Source of the DNA: Strobilurus pachycystidiatus
Taxonomy: Eukaryota; Basidiomycota; Agaricomycetes; Agaricales; Physalacriaceae
Length of the DNA stretch: 64,000 bases
Assembly: GCA_019915135.1 (NCBI GenBank)
Contig: JAHLMK010000001.1
Coordinates: forward strand, 930,001-994,000
Direction of reading: 5' to 3'
Part shown: piece after piece, positions 12,128-24,377 of the stretch
How positions within the stretch are numbered: the first letter of the stretch is position 1
How the letters are laid out: each line of letters begins with the position of its first letter
Position numbers and translations under genes: made by a program
Notes under the pieces: model-generated
Seen by the model: only the letters and a program-made list of their open reading frames with translations
The model's database searches: none
Told to the model about the DNA's origin: nothing

Positions 12128-13981
12128 CTACAGTGCAGTCCTTCCCCTCGAATCGAACGGGAGGAGAAGTGCAATCACGCCGGCGACCAAAAACATCGCA
12201 CCAGCAATATAGATAGGCACACTAGTCGTCAGATCGGCGTACAATGCAATGATAGGCGCCTACATGCATGTCACGTCAACGAATGATACATGACAGCCTC
12301 TAGCGGAATACCCACCATGATACCTGATATCCTAGCCGCTGATGAGGCAAGCGCATTTCCAGTGCCCCGGTCCTTCGTCGGAAAATTTTCAGGCGTCAAG
12401 GCGTACAAAACACCATACGCGACATTGCTCGTGAAGCTATAAGCACAGTTCCATCCAAGAAGCGATTGAGATGAGCGAGCGGTTGTCGAGGCGAGGATGA
12501 ATGTGCCAGTTAAGCACGTGAAGATGAAGAGGGTTCCTCGTCGGCCAAGAGCTGGGAGATCGACAAGGTAGCCCGCGATTATCGAGCCTGGGACGCCGAT
12601 GACACTGAGTATAACTTGCTGATGTTTTGTCAGTGAATGGTGCATTAAAATGCGCGTCTGCTCACATTTCGGTACGTAATATAGGTAGAACCGTCGCCGA
12701 AGTCTGCATTAGGGTGCGTGCCCCAGAAATCTTGGCGTACAAGTAGGGCAAAAAGGCGTTATAGAGAGGGTATCCTAGCCCAAACAATCCTACACAACAG
12801 ATGTCAACATCCAATGCATGAGAATGAAGGAGAACTTCGCTAACCCCACAAAAGTACGATGATGGTCGTAGAATACGCCAAAGACTTCGTTGCAAACAGA
12901 CTTCTGATATGAGTGAAGTTGATGGTAGAGAGTTTGCGGCGGATAGCGGCTCGAGCTGAAGCATCGACGTCGATGCCTGTATCCTCGGATCCCTTGGAGG
13001 CCGCCTGAAGTTCGTCGAGAGTCAATCGACATGCGTCTGGCCTGCCATTCCGTCGAGCGACCACATTCAAGACACGGATGGCCTCTGCATCCCTACCACG
13101 GCCCATGAGATACTTGGGACTCTCGTCAAGTTTGAAGACAAAGAATCGAACACCCCACATGATGAGCATGAGTCCACCCATAGTGAATAGAAGATACCGC
13201 CATCCTTGGTCATCCTCTCGTGCACAAGGACCGCCCACATCGCATGTATACGTCCCAATAAGAGGCCAAGCGACCAAGCTACCCAAGAGCGCCCCGAGCG
13301 CCCACCATACGGAAAGGACGGTGAGGAGATACTGATGCGATCCTGGGACGAACTCGAGGAATATGGCGGAGTCGACGGGAAGGTTTCCGCCCACTCCTAC
13401 AGACCACACTGCTACGAGGCAGTACAGGGTGATGTAGTTGGGAGATCCACCGGCGGCCAGTGCACAGGCGCCTGTGAGAAGAAGGGTGATGTTGAATGAT
13501 AGCCTGCGGCCCCAAACATCGCATCCTACGCCCCAGAAAAGGGCACCAACGAGGAGGCCGATGTTCTGAGAGAGTTGAAGGAAGGCGACTTGAGAGTGGA
13601 ATTCAAGTGTGATCGGGGGTTGGATCAAAGACACGACGTTCTACGGAAACGTAAGTCTTTCTGGAGCACCATGAAGGAATTGCGAAGCGTACAGGCCAAA
13701 GATTATCACTGTAACGGTGTCAACAATCCAGGCAACTCGCGAGCCTAGAGGAAGAGCTTACGCGAACCAGCCAAATCCTGTTACAACGAACAACGCCCAC
13801 TAGTTGAAGACTATCAGATGAGTCGTCAAGAAACCAAACTGCAAACCTGATATCGACCCATGCCAATCTCTTGCAAAGCTCTATTCAACATGTCTGCCTT
13901 GCGCTGATAGATGAGATCTCCTGTATACGGGACGTCTTCTTGCGTCGTGTTTTCTGCTTCGTGTGAGGTGTTGCTGGCCAT
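12128..13981 (-). CDS. MFS sugar-porter-like transporter, copy A, one frame break
   Basis: The start MASNTSHEAENTTQEDV at 13981 opens exon 1 (13847-13981); exon 2 is 13762-13799, and a 16-nt exon 3 (13693-13708) completes ADNLWP. The large exon 4 carries GCDVWGRRLSFNI (the MFS loop 2-3 GxxxDRxGRR-type motif), NLPVDSAIFLEF, DESPKYLMGRGRDAEA and RSLFATKSLAYST, then VPGSIIAGYLVDLPALGRRG in a later exon and a tail ending LLLPFDSRGRTAL at 12128. This is the eukaryotic SV2/sugar-porter branch of the major facilitator superfamily, about 12 TM helices at the plasma membrane. Between YNAFLPYLYAKISG and ADFGDGSTYITYRN the frame shifts by one base near 12710-12716. The paralogue B has a normal intron there, so copy A may be inactive or the base missing from the assembly. 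Confidence 0.8.
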
Positions 13982-14286
13982 GGTGGACAAAGTTTTTGAC
14001 CACCGTGGGCAGACTTAGTGCGAATATTACCTCCCTTCATTCCCCAAATGGGCCGCCTGCTGCCATCGAGCCATAGCGTAATGGACTTGGTGGACATCGA
14101 TACGACGCACGTTCTTGCGCGACGTGGCCTCTAAGCTTTCAGAAGTTCAATTGAGGGTGATGGTGGTGGGATCAAAGTTGCATCGTGCCTAACTTGGAAG
14201 CCAAGGTATGGGCACGGACATGCGATCAAGACAGGACTCAAAGAAAAGTTACAACACAGGAAATGAGTACAGTTACAGGTTTGTTA

Positions 14287-16215
14287 TTACAGCGCAGCCT
14301 TTCCTCTCGAATCAAACGGCAAGAGGAGGGCAATGAAACCAGCCAGCAAAAACAACGCCCCGGCAATATAAATCGGTACACTTGTAGTCAGATCAGCATA
14401 GAGCGCAATGATAGGTGCCTACATAGATTGATTGCAAAGATCAGCGTATGCTGCAGTCAGTCGATGAAGTCAAACACGTACCATGATCCCGAACACTCGG
14501 TTGGCTGCGGCGGCAAGCGCATTTCCCGTTCCTCGATCTTTCGTGGGGAATAGCTCGGGTGTGAGGGCGTACAGAACCCCGTACATAACATTGCTGGTAA
14601 AGCTATAAGCACAGTTCCATCCGAGTAAGGATGGTGATGATCTTGCAGTCGTGGCTGCGAGAATGAAAGCACCAGTGAGTAGCGTAGAAATGCAGAGCGT
14701 TCCTCGGCGGCCAAGAAGTGGAAGTTCGACTAGGTAGCCTGCGATGATTGCTCCGGGGACACCGATGACACTGATGATTACTTGCTGTAGGACGTTGTTG
14801 AGTGAAATACGCGTTCGAAAGTTGGTAGACGTACATTGCGATACGTGATGTATGTGGAACCGTCACCAAAGTCGGCTCCGCGAGTTGAGAGGCTATCAGT
14901 ATTGACCATGAGTCAGAGCAAGAAGAAGCGGTCGACTGTACGTACTAGTAGGTCACGAACGAGTTGTACAACGGAAAGGCAAGACCGATGAGAGCTACAT
15001 GAAACAGGTTACTTGTCGACCAAAATGAAACGGAGGAGAGCAATCACCCCACAGGATAATGATCAGTGTCGTTGAGTACGCCAACTTCCTTGTCGCGAAG
15101 AGGCTTTTGATGTGATTGGAGCTGAAGCCTGAGAGCTTGCGCCGAACGGCCCCCATCGCTGAGGTGTCGATGACTCTTTCACCGTCGTGAGATTCGGTCT
15201 TTTGGATGGCGTGTAAATCGTCGACACTCAGACGACAGGCATCCGCTCTCCCGTTGTACTCTGCTACGAGATGCAGAACCTCGATGGCCTCCGAGTCTCG
15301 GCCGCGTCCCATAAGGTACTTGGGACTCTCGTAGAGTTTGAATAGGAAGAACCGGATGCCCCATAGGAAGAGCATGAGCCCGCCCATGGCAAAGAGGAAA
15401 TACCTCCAGCCCTGGTTGTCCGCCCTCAGGCAAGGCCCGGTCGCCTCTGCCGAGCATGAAAAGTTTCCAATGAGAGCCCACGCCACCAGACTCCCAACGA
15501 GCTGTCCAAACGCCCACCATATGGATAGAACGGTCAACAGATACTGATGTGACGCGGGGGTAAACTCCAGGAAGATGGCTGAATCGACAGGGAGGTTTCC
15601 TCCCACTCCAATGGACCATACGGCTGCGAAGGAGCACAGTGCGATGTAACCGGGAGACCCGCCAGCGGCGACGGCAAAAATACCAACGATGAGAAGGGTT
15701 ATGTTGAAGGATACCCGACGTCCCCAGACGTCACATCCGACACCCCAGAAGACGGCACCTATGAGAAGGCCGATGTTTTGCCCAAGCTTCAGGAAGGGAC
15801 CCTGGAATTGGAACTCCAGGACCACGGGAGGGAGGATCAGGCCAGTTACTATCTGTGGGATGGGTGTGTAAGAGGTCCGGATCTGTCAGACGAACGAGAC
15901 TTACAGGCCACAGGTTGTCGCTGTAGACGAAATCAGCTTGATTGCGCCAGTGATGTGAGAGGAATACTTACGCGAACCAGCCAAAACCTGTCACTACAAA
16001 TAAAGCCCACTGTGGAGGTGTCAGTCTGAAGTTTGCATCAACGGCCACAAACGTTAGCAGACCTGATAGCGCCCCATTCCGATTGATTGCATGGCCTCGT
16101 TGAGCAGGTTTGCCTTTTGAGTGTAGACAGCGTCGCCTGTATAGCCAGCATCGGAGACGTCGTCTGGGCCATCGCGCTCGAGCTCGAGGTCGAGCTTCTG
16201 CTCGCGGGAGGACAT
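14287..16215 (-). CDS. MFS sugar-porter-like transporter, copy B
   Basis: Tandem paralogue of the gene at 12128-13981, in the same orientation with 306 bp between the reading frames. It starts MSSREQKLDLELERDGPDD at 16215 and shares the same intron plan (RYQ|WALFVVTGFGWFA|DNLWP). Diagnostic segments are GVFWGVGCDVWGRR-like (AVFWGVGCDVWGRRVSF), NLPVDSAIFLEFTPASHQ, LYESPKYLMGRGRDSEAIE and VPGAIIAGYLVELPLLGRRG; the tail is LLLPFDSRGKAAL. All exons join in frame, so this copy appears functional. The substrate is unknown; the family transports sugars or organic acids. It is divergent from the apyrase gene at 16511. Confidence 0.88.
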
Positions 16216-16510
16216 GGTGGTGGAGGAGAGAAGCTACGTAAGAGCAGCTTCTGGGGTTGAAACCATTTAAAACAAGGCGTCGATAAGGCCATTTGGCGCG
16301 TCAGATGCTCAGAAGGAGGATCAGCGCGTGGAAAGGACGGCATTGCGACATTGGATCGACGATGGCGCCAAGAAAGAGTATTGAATAGTTGGCTGGATCA
16401 CTGGCCAGAGGCAGCACCGCGTGGTGTGGCGTAACAGCCCTAACCTTACGGGTCAACGGCCCGATGCGCCCTGCTTCTGAACCCCATCCCGAACACTGCT
16501 GAGGCGTCGC

Positions 16511-18785
16511 ATGCCACCGTCGACTGCCAATGACCAATGGCTGAGCGGCCGCCACTTTGGCGTCGTCATCGACGCTGGCTCGTCGGGCTCCCGCGTGCAG
16601 ATATACAGCTGGCGGGATCCAAAGGTTGTCCGACTCGACAAGGGCGACGGCTCGCCCGAGCTGCGCACCCTGCCGACGGTCGAAAAGGGGACGCGCGACG
16701 GCGAGGAGTGGGTCAGCAAGGTCGAGCCAGGTGCGCCGCAACAGACCATGCACAAACACAGGCGATGTTGATTAGCGCACAGGCATCTCCACGTTTGCAG
16801 AGGACCCGGACGACCTGCCAGCATACCTGCAGCCGCTGCTGGCCCATGCGCAGGACCACATCCCGCCGTCGCTCCACGCCGACACCCCGCTCTTCCTGCT
16901 GGCAACGGCCGGGATGCGCCTGCTCTCGCCCGCGCAACAGGCCGCCATCCTGCTCGAGACGTGCCACTTCTTTGTGCACCACTCCCACTTCAAGCTCGAT
17001 GCCCCCGGCGGCTCCGGCCCGTGTGGGTCGAGCGTCAGAATCATCACCGGCGAGGAGGAAGGCCTCTTTGGCTGGATAGCAGTCAACTATCTCATGGACG
17101 GCTTCACGGGCACCCACAACCCCACCACATACGGCTTCCTCGACATGGGCGGCGCCTCTACGCAGATTGCCTTTGAGCCCAGCGTGGCCCACCAACGCGA
17201 CGCGAAAAGTCTTGTCGACGTGTCGCTACGTCTGCTCAACGGCGAGGAGATCAGCCACAAGGTCTTCGTCACCACATGGCTCGGCTATGGCACCAATCAG
17301 GCGCGAGAGCGTTATGTCGGCCAGGCCATCAACGACTTTGAACAGAACCGCACTACGGACGACGTCGTTCCTGATCCGTGTCTGCCTAAGGACCTCGAGT
17401 TGACAGAGACGCCGGTGCAGCCTGGGACCGCGTCAGATCACGCTCGAAAGTCCCACCGTCTAGTTGGAACGGGCTCTTTTGAACAGTGCATGCAAAAGAC
17501 CTCGTCGCTACTCAACAAACACACGCCTTGTCCCGACACTCCGTGTCTGATGAATGGTGTCTACGTCCCGCCCATAGACTTCTCGGTCTCGCACTTCATC
17601 GGCGTATCAGAATACTGGTACTCTTCCGAACACGTCTTTGGACTGGGCGGCGCGTATGACTATGTTCAGTATGAGCGTGCGGCTTCGACTTTCTGCTCTC
17701 GGGAGTGGAGCGACATCGTTGGCCAGCACGAGCATTCTAAACAACTGCCATCGGGCGACGGCGAAGTCGAAGAGAACGGGCGTATTGTAGGCGTTGGGCA
17801 GTGGGGTGACCAAGTCGAAATCCCGCGGTTGCAGATGCAGTGCTTCAAGGCAGCTTGGATTGCAAATGTGTTGCATGAAGGTATCGGCATGCCACGTATA
17901 GTGGATCCTGGCGGAAACGGTACTACACACGGCGATGCGGTGGTAGAGAAGGCCGAGAGCAAAGGCTTGGGTCGGCCTACATTCCAGTCGGTCGATAACG
18001 TTGGCAATATTGCCATCAGCTGGACATTGGGCAAAATGGTATTAGAAGCGAGCAAGGAAGTTCCGATATTGGACTCTGATAAACCCCTTGGTGATCCCCT
18101 CGACAACATACATGACGAACACTTCCCGATACAACCCATACGACCACCCTGGATGGACAGGATAGAAGACACGATTTCTCCTCATCTCCCATCGTCATTA
18201 CAACGAACCTCTCTCGGTTTCTCGCCCGTTCTGCTTCTCTTTTGGCTCATGGCTCTTTTGATCGTACTCACCGTGGGCTATCCCCTCCGGAGACACGTTC
18301 GGACTGGCTGTCTTCGCTCGCTGCGGACAGTTTACAAACAACAGCGCGAAATGGAGATCTACAGTATGGAAGAGGGCAAGCCGCTGACTGGTGGTTCTCG
18401 TCCTCCCTCGCCTACTGGAAAGGCCTTTAGGTGGCTTTATCCAATTCGGCGCATAATATCAGCGTCGCAGCCCAAGTCTAACCTGTCACCCTCGCTCTCC
18501 ATCCCTTCCACCCCCACCACGCCGTCGCGCATATCGCCAACACGATCTTACTCCCTGCCTACTGGGATGAACGTCGTGAACACTTCCAACATATCGCGTT
18601 CGCCGTCGCCTTCTCCAGGCTTCGCGCCGGCAGATGAGTTTTATTCGCTATCATCGCGCTCGTTGAATGCGTCGCAGTTGAGTCTGTCCAGTCTAGCGCC
18701 TAGGCAGGGTGCGATCTCGAGGATAAATAGTACGCACTATCTCTCTGATGCGAATTTTGGCAAGAGGGCGTTTGTGGAGGATTGA
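16511..18785 (+). CDS. Golgi-type apyrase (GDA1/CD39 nucleoside phosphatase)
   Basis: Two exons (16511-16730, 16783-18785) give 740 residues. The apyrase-conserved regions are all present: VVIDAGSSGSR (ACR1), FLLATAGMRLL (ACR2), IITGEEEGLFGWIAVN (ACR3) and GFLDMGGASTQIAFEP (ACR4). A single hydrophobic segment, VLLLFWLMALLIVLTVGYPL, lies near residue 590 and is followed by a Ser/Pro-rich tail of about 130 residues. The topology (N-terminal catalytic domain, one C-terminal TM, cytosolic tail) matches yeast Ynd1 rather than Gda1. It should hydrolyse nucleoside di- and triphosphates in the Golgi lumen, clearing GDP/UDP after glycosylation. The catalytic domain starts at once without a signal peptide, also like Ynd1. 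Confidence 0.93.
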
Positions 18786-20043
18786 GACTCAACAAGGTCG
18801 CATGTTCTTGGACTCGCCCTTCGTATAGGTGCTGAGATGGGTCTCGAAAGAGGCGTTAGCGCAGTCAAGGAAAGCTATGGTGTCCGTCTGCGAAATGTTG
18901 CATGAGCGCACAATGCAGAAGAGTTGCCTCCGCAACGCGCACGTCTCTGTGCCCGTTCCCACTGGAGAGCCCATTACTCGTCTTCCCGCGGCCAGCCAGT
19001 ACCTATGGCGCATCTTCGTACTCTTAACGTCGTGATGTTGTCGTTGCGACTTGTTTGTATTGTATACCGTAGCAGTCAACTTGTTGTGTACGGCTAGTCA
19101 TGGCAGTTCCACTGGCAAGTGACCTCTACTTGGTGCTTACTCCCGAATTCCTGTGACTCTCGAATAGTTGGCCGCCGTCGGCGTCTTGAGCTCCTGGACC
19201 TGTCACCTTTGTGGCTGGTTCGTATCGTTATCGCCTGGATATCCAATTCCAGCCAAGATGATATTTATAATAATATTGAGACATTTCTTCGCGCTATGTT
19301 TTGTTGTTATCCTGATGCATGGTGTGTACTGTAGTGGTTACTGCCGATGAATGATGACTTACTTTCCAGTAGTATGTATACTGTATTCAACAATATTGCT
19401 CATCAGCCTGATTCCTGATGTCTTTGAATTTCGAGCCAGCCACGGGCTTGGTGCGCCAGACAAACAACAACCATCAACGTGCCTTGTACCTTATTATGGT
19501 CTCCTCCCGCTATCATCCCGCTATCATCCAATGAGCAGTCGACGGCCCTCCAGCGAGTACTGGCAACCATGGCGTCGCTCTTGCTCTAATCTTAGTCCAA
19601 TTGGCTGTTCCTCGTTCCTGGCTCAAATTTCCGCCACTGGATAGAAGTACCTGGGATATGCCAAAAGCTGGAACGAGCGGCCGCGGCACATTCCGTGGTC
19701 TGTACTTGCGCCAAGTCCATTGCCTCGACTTTGGAACTCAGCGTAAATGAGTGCATCGTCTGCGTAAATGCGCGCCGAAAAACAGATACTTACACCCAGT
19801 TTGGATTACCCGACGGATCGGGCGACGGGAGGCTGGGAGCTTCCAACCTTCTGTCATTGGCCGCGGGCTGACGGCATACGATATTGGTTGGATATTGACC
19901 CCCGGAAACGAGCCAGACGTTCGGACGGACGCGGACGGACGGATTGTCCGCCAGCTGTGAGCACTGAGCTCCACTAACCTCCCCTGAATCTACCGAGTTG
20001 ATATAAGACCAGACAAAGACATCCGGCGCTTGGACAGGAAATC
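18786..20043. other. Intergenic region without confident gene
   Basis: About 1.26 kb between the apyrase 3' end and the first carboxylesterase. A minus-strand frame at 18789-19079 has several cysteines (CALRRQLFCIVRSC) but no start or splice structure I could support. The rest shows no coding signal or repeat. Confidence 0.45.
20001..20008 (+). promoter_or_regulatory. Probable TATA box of carboxylesterase 1
   Basis: ATATAAGA lies 36-43 bp upstream of the ATG at 20044. The paralogue has TATAAAA at a similar distance (22611). Confidence 0.5.
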
Positions 20044-22152
20044 ATGCTCATATCTCTCCTCTCCACCGTCCTGCTTGCGGGGCTCGCACTGGGTCACCAG
20101 CATAAGGATACCGTCGCGTTAGACTGTAAGCTCGCCATGACCACATGTTGGATGCCATTTTCTTACTGTTCGCCAGATGGAACCTTTGTCGGCGCGCCGA
20201 ACGCTACGTTAGGATACACGTCTTACCTGGGTGTACGATATGCGGACCCGCCTGTGGGAAACCTGCGATGGCGTGCACCAGTCATGCCTCCATCCAGGCA
20301 TCTCGGTACTGTCAATGCTTCTACAGTACGTTAAGGACGTGAATAGGGGCAATCTACGCGTCGCTAACCCCGAGCTAGCTCGCGCCTATATGCATCGCCG
20401 CTAGTCGAGGTGCGACCTCCATTCCAGTCGGACAGTCCGAGGATTGCCTCTATCTCAACGTCAGCACTGTTCTTAACATTTGTCATACGTTCAAAGATCG
20501 GCTGATGAGGGATTTTCTATGCTTTTAGGTCTTCGCGCCGACGGGGGCTTCAGATTTGTTGCCCGTGTTGGTCTATTTCCATGGCGGAGGCTTTGCGAAG
20601 GGAGGTACACACGAATACTTGCCATCGTTGATCTTGCCTGCATCCTCTCGCCCCTTTGTCTATGTATCAGTTGAGTATCGTGTTGGCGCCTTCGGGTTCT
20701 TAAGTGAGCAGGCCGTTCTTGATTTTCACTTCTCGAATCCGACTGAAATTTGCGTTAATAGGTGGCAAGCACGTAGGACATGACGGAGCGTACAACGCTG
20801 GAATGCTGGATCAGGTATGGCCAACTTTTGCTCGAGCTGTCGTGCCTCTGTTGAACCTCTACAGCGTGCAAGCCTTCATTGGGTCCAAAAGTATATATCT
20901 AAGTTTGGCGGCGACCCATCGTAAGCTACTGACATATCGTATTGTTCTTTTCTCACACAATGCATCTTGCTAGGCAAGTGACAATTTGGGGCGAGTCCGC
21001 AGGTGCTGGTGCCGTCATGTTCCACGTACGCGTTCTGTCTATGTTATCGAGTCATTCTCACTCACAATGTTTGTAGCTCATCGCCAACGGAGGGCACTCG
21101 GAGGGACTCTTTAATCGCGCAATAGCCGACAGTCCTTCCTTGAGCTTTATGCCCCCAGTGTCGTCGGCATACGACCAGTCCACGTTTGCAGATTTTGCGT
21201 CTCTTGCGTAGGTGTTCTGATGCGCATTCGGAGTGTTCAGCACTCATTGGATCTTCCAGTGGCTGTGACCACGCTGCGAACGTCATGGCTTGTCTCCGCA
21301 AGGTGAACGAGACAACTCTTGCAACGGCAAATAACGGCGTCGCCTCAAAACGCAGCACCACCTTATATATTTTCGGTCCACGGGTTGACGGCTCTTTCCT
21401 GCCATCGGCGCCAGTTCAAGCATTCAGGTCGGGCGCCTTTGCTCGGGTGCCAATCCTCTTTGGGTGAGAATCGAAAATATGACCAATCAGCCAACCTTGA
21501 CTTCTTGCAGAGGCAATACCGACGAAGGCGCGAATTGGTCGGCTACTCTCGTTCAGCAGGCAAACACTTCTATGGCCAACGCTACAGAGGACACTGTCTA
21601 CAACTTCCTCCAGGGGCAGTTCAACACTTTGACGCGTGCGTCGTTCGATCGAGCCGTGAAACTGTACCCCCTTGAGCACTACGGAAACCGCAGTCTTCAA
21701 GGACAGCAGATGTACGGGGAGATGCGCTACATATGCTCGCCCATACTCGTCGCTCAGAACACAGCCCGGTTCGGGCAGCCCACTTATTTGTATCACTACA
21801 ACGACAAATATTCTGGTTCATACCATGGAGCAGATCTCTCGGGACTCTTCTTTCCTCCGAGCAATCCAAACGCCAAGGACGTAGCCTTCTTCAAGGTTCA
21901 GCAAAAGTACTGGACTTCCTTTGCCACGTCCGGCGTCCCCGTTGCTCATGGTGGAATCCATTGGAAGGTCAGTCGGAGTCTGACTCAAAAAAGCCGATAT
22001 CACTCATGCCATATCTCTAGAATGTCCGCAAGAGTGACGGCAGTCCAAGGATCCATCTCGACCCTACAGGATTGAAGATGGAGACTATTCCGAAGGGTCA
22101 GACAGAACGGTGTGATTTCTGGCACGACTTGCACGGGGAATTGCAAACCTAG
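20044..22152 (+). CDS. Secreted type-B carboxylesterase, copy 1
   Basis: Eleven exons, the first being 20044-20125 and the second 20177-20325, read through without a lesion to TAG 22150-22152. The N-terminus MLISLLSTVLLAGLALG is a signal peptide. Family marks follow: LGVRYADPPVGNLRW, SEDCLYLNVFAPTG, PVLVYFHGGGFAKGG (oxyanion hole HGGG), the nucleophile elbow IWGESAGAGAVMFH, GGNTDEGANW (acid region) and YHGADLSGLF (histidine). This is the alpha/beta-hydrolase carboxylesterase/lipase group (cholinesterase-like), acting on esters outside the cell. Introns sit after VALD, NAST, LN, FGFL, MLDQ, DPS, MFH, SLA, LFG and HWK. A near-identical paralogue with the same introns follows at 22644. Confidence 0.93.
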
Positions 22153-22643
22153 GTCCAACCTTCATTCGAGCCTCAGTTTGATCTTTAATTTACTTGTGAT
22201 AATTCGTGAAAAGAAACGTTTAATTCCTACTTAAGTGTACCGACTCAAAGAAGCCACGGTAATGTAGCGCTTTCCACCACCCTCATGCCGGACGACTTCT
22301 CTTCTTACTCCGATCCAGCTCTCCTGATCTGATCGGCGCTGGTCCGCACAGAATAGAGCTGGAGGCAGCGAACGCTGGACCTGAGCGCTGTTTCACAGTA
22401 GTTGGGCTGAGTCCTTTGCTTCACTAGACCGCTCAGCGCAAACCAGTAGTCTTACCTGAAAATGCGCTGTGTGTGGAAAACAAATGCATTCAGCTTACAC
22501 GACGGACCGTTGACGGTTCAGGCTGGTTCAGGTGACAATGCAATCCATTTGAGCTTCTGCTCATGTGGTCGTCCAAAGTCTAGCATAGTAAGCAAAATCC
22601 TCCCGAATGGTATAAAACATCAGGCGTTGGAAAGAACCTGGAA
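22153..22643 (+). other. Promoter region of carboxylesterase 2
   Basis: About 490 bp between the two carboxylesterase copies. Nothing coding was recognised; it ends with the TATA box at 22611. Confidence 0.5.
22611..22617 (+). promoter_or_regulatory. Probable TATA box of carboxylesterase 2
   Basis: TATAAAA lies 27-33 bp upstream of the ATG at 22644, a usual spacing for a strongly expressed fungal gene. Confidence 0.6.
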
Positions 22644-22933
22644 ATGGCCCAACAGATCATGTCCATATATCTCCTCCTTCTCGCGGGGCTCGCACTGGCT
22701 CAGCTAAATGGGAGTACCGTCATGTTGGACTGTAAGCTCGTCATGACCTTGATGTTGGATGACATTTACTCACGTTTGCATCCAGACGGAACATTTGTCG
22801 GCGCGCCGAATGCTACGTTAGGATACACGTCTTTCTTGGGTGTACGATATGCGGATCCTCCCGTGGGAGACCTGCGATGGCGTCCCCCAGTCATGCCTCC
22901 ATCCAGCAATCTCGGTACTGTCAATGCCACTAC

Positions 22934-22961
22934 TGTCGGAAGAAGGCCAGATTGCTTATAA
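22934..22961 (+). repeat. Left terminal inverted repeat
   Basis: TGTCGGAA, nine variable bases, then ATTGCTTATAA. Compared with the reverse complement of the right end, 21 of 28 positions match, including the first eight and ten of the last eleven. Confidence 0.8.
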
Positions 22962-23089
22962 GGGAATGCCACATCATATTGACATCCTAAGCGGTTATAT
23001 GGTTCGGGCGTAGAGGAATTGAGCTCTGACAATACCTTGTAAGCAGAGGAGATTTCGTCTTAAGCACTCATAAGCCGTCAGACAAGTCT

Positions 23090-23109
23090 TAAGCACTTGC
23101 AAGTGCTTA
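23090..23109. repeat. 20-bp perfect palindrome inside the transposon
   Basis: TAAGCACTTGCAAGTGCTTA is its own reverse complement. It ends the left subterminal repeat block and contains the CTTGCAAG variant of the recurring motif, so it may be a strong transposase-binding site. Confidence 0.75.
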
Positions 23110-24377
23110 CAGTTACCCACATCATATCACCTGCATTTGATAGATTGCACCAGATATGCATATCTGAGCTTGCACTCACAACATCAACAGTCTAAAGCAA
23201 AGCCCGAATTCAAGTACAGGTGAAATGCGTGAAATGTGCACTGCGAGAAATCCTGGCAGGTGCGGTGGCGTGAGAAACAATGATGTCATCATCTCCACTT
23301 GTAGCCAGTGCAGTGCTGGCGCGTCTGCATCTGCGACTTGACTCTTACCATCACCACCGCATGGTGTTCATCATCACAACGACCACCGACTACGACATTT
23401 TTTCCGGCTGGTCTGCGTGCTGCCGAGCCCGATGACTACGTCAATGGCACTGCATCCCTCCACTCGTTCTCTGGCGATAGGTAGTCTTCGCAACTGGCAG
23501 TCACCCTCCGATGCCACCCGCTGAGCCCTTTAAAACCAATGACTGCGGCGGGCCGCCTCGCTACGCGTTCGCTGCAGACCTGTCAGGGCGCGGCCGTCGC
23601 ACGCATTCAAGCACATAGCATGGTGGTATTTGCACATAAATCAAACAGGTCACCCTTACCGCGCCTACACGCTGAAATGTTCATTGAGAGGCAGAGACAT
23701 GGGTGCGTCATCAATCTGTCTTCCAAAGGCTGCTGCTAATTTGTCCGACTAGACTACTTCACTCATCGAAGGTCGTGCCCGTAGAAGCGCGTCGCTTTCA
23801 CTACATCTGACGATCGCCACCACACCGAAGTTCGCCGACAACGTCCATCTCTCAACCTCGTGCCCGACATCGATCCACTTCGACAAACGAGAGACTGAGA
23901 GACTGAATCTGATGCATTTGTACTAGGAATGTCCCGCTACGTTTCCGTAGGGTAAGTAATCTACCCCGAAGGTCAATGCCCATTCTCATAGCCTCTTCAT
24001 AGCCGGCCGCGGATAAACCAGCATTCATGGTTGCTCTGTGGAGGACAATACACTGGTGTGCCGGGGAAGCATTGGGAGCAGGCTGCATGCAGCGCGCTGC
24101 AGGAGCTTAAGTATTTGATATCCAAGAATAGTGTGTATCGCGATTTAGAGTGTATCTAAATCTCGTTTCCTATTTTTTTTTTGTGTCTATCAGTCCCTGC
24201 AGGTTATAAGAGCATAAAACCTGATGTAACAGGTTGTAAGGCTCATAAGACTTATCGTGCTTATAACGTCTTATGTCCAGGCAGGTGTCTTACAAGTGCT
24301 AATATGCCATGAAGCACGCGTTATAAGCCAGCCTTAACCATATCTGCTTATAACGGCACTTGACGTCTGGTCAACCG

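Noticed and set aside
22928..22933. CACTAC at the left edge of the insertion, suggesting a CACTA transposon
   Set aside because: These bases belong to the carboxylesterase exon, and the right end has no matching TAGTG.
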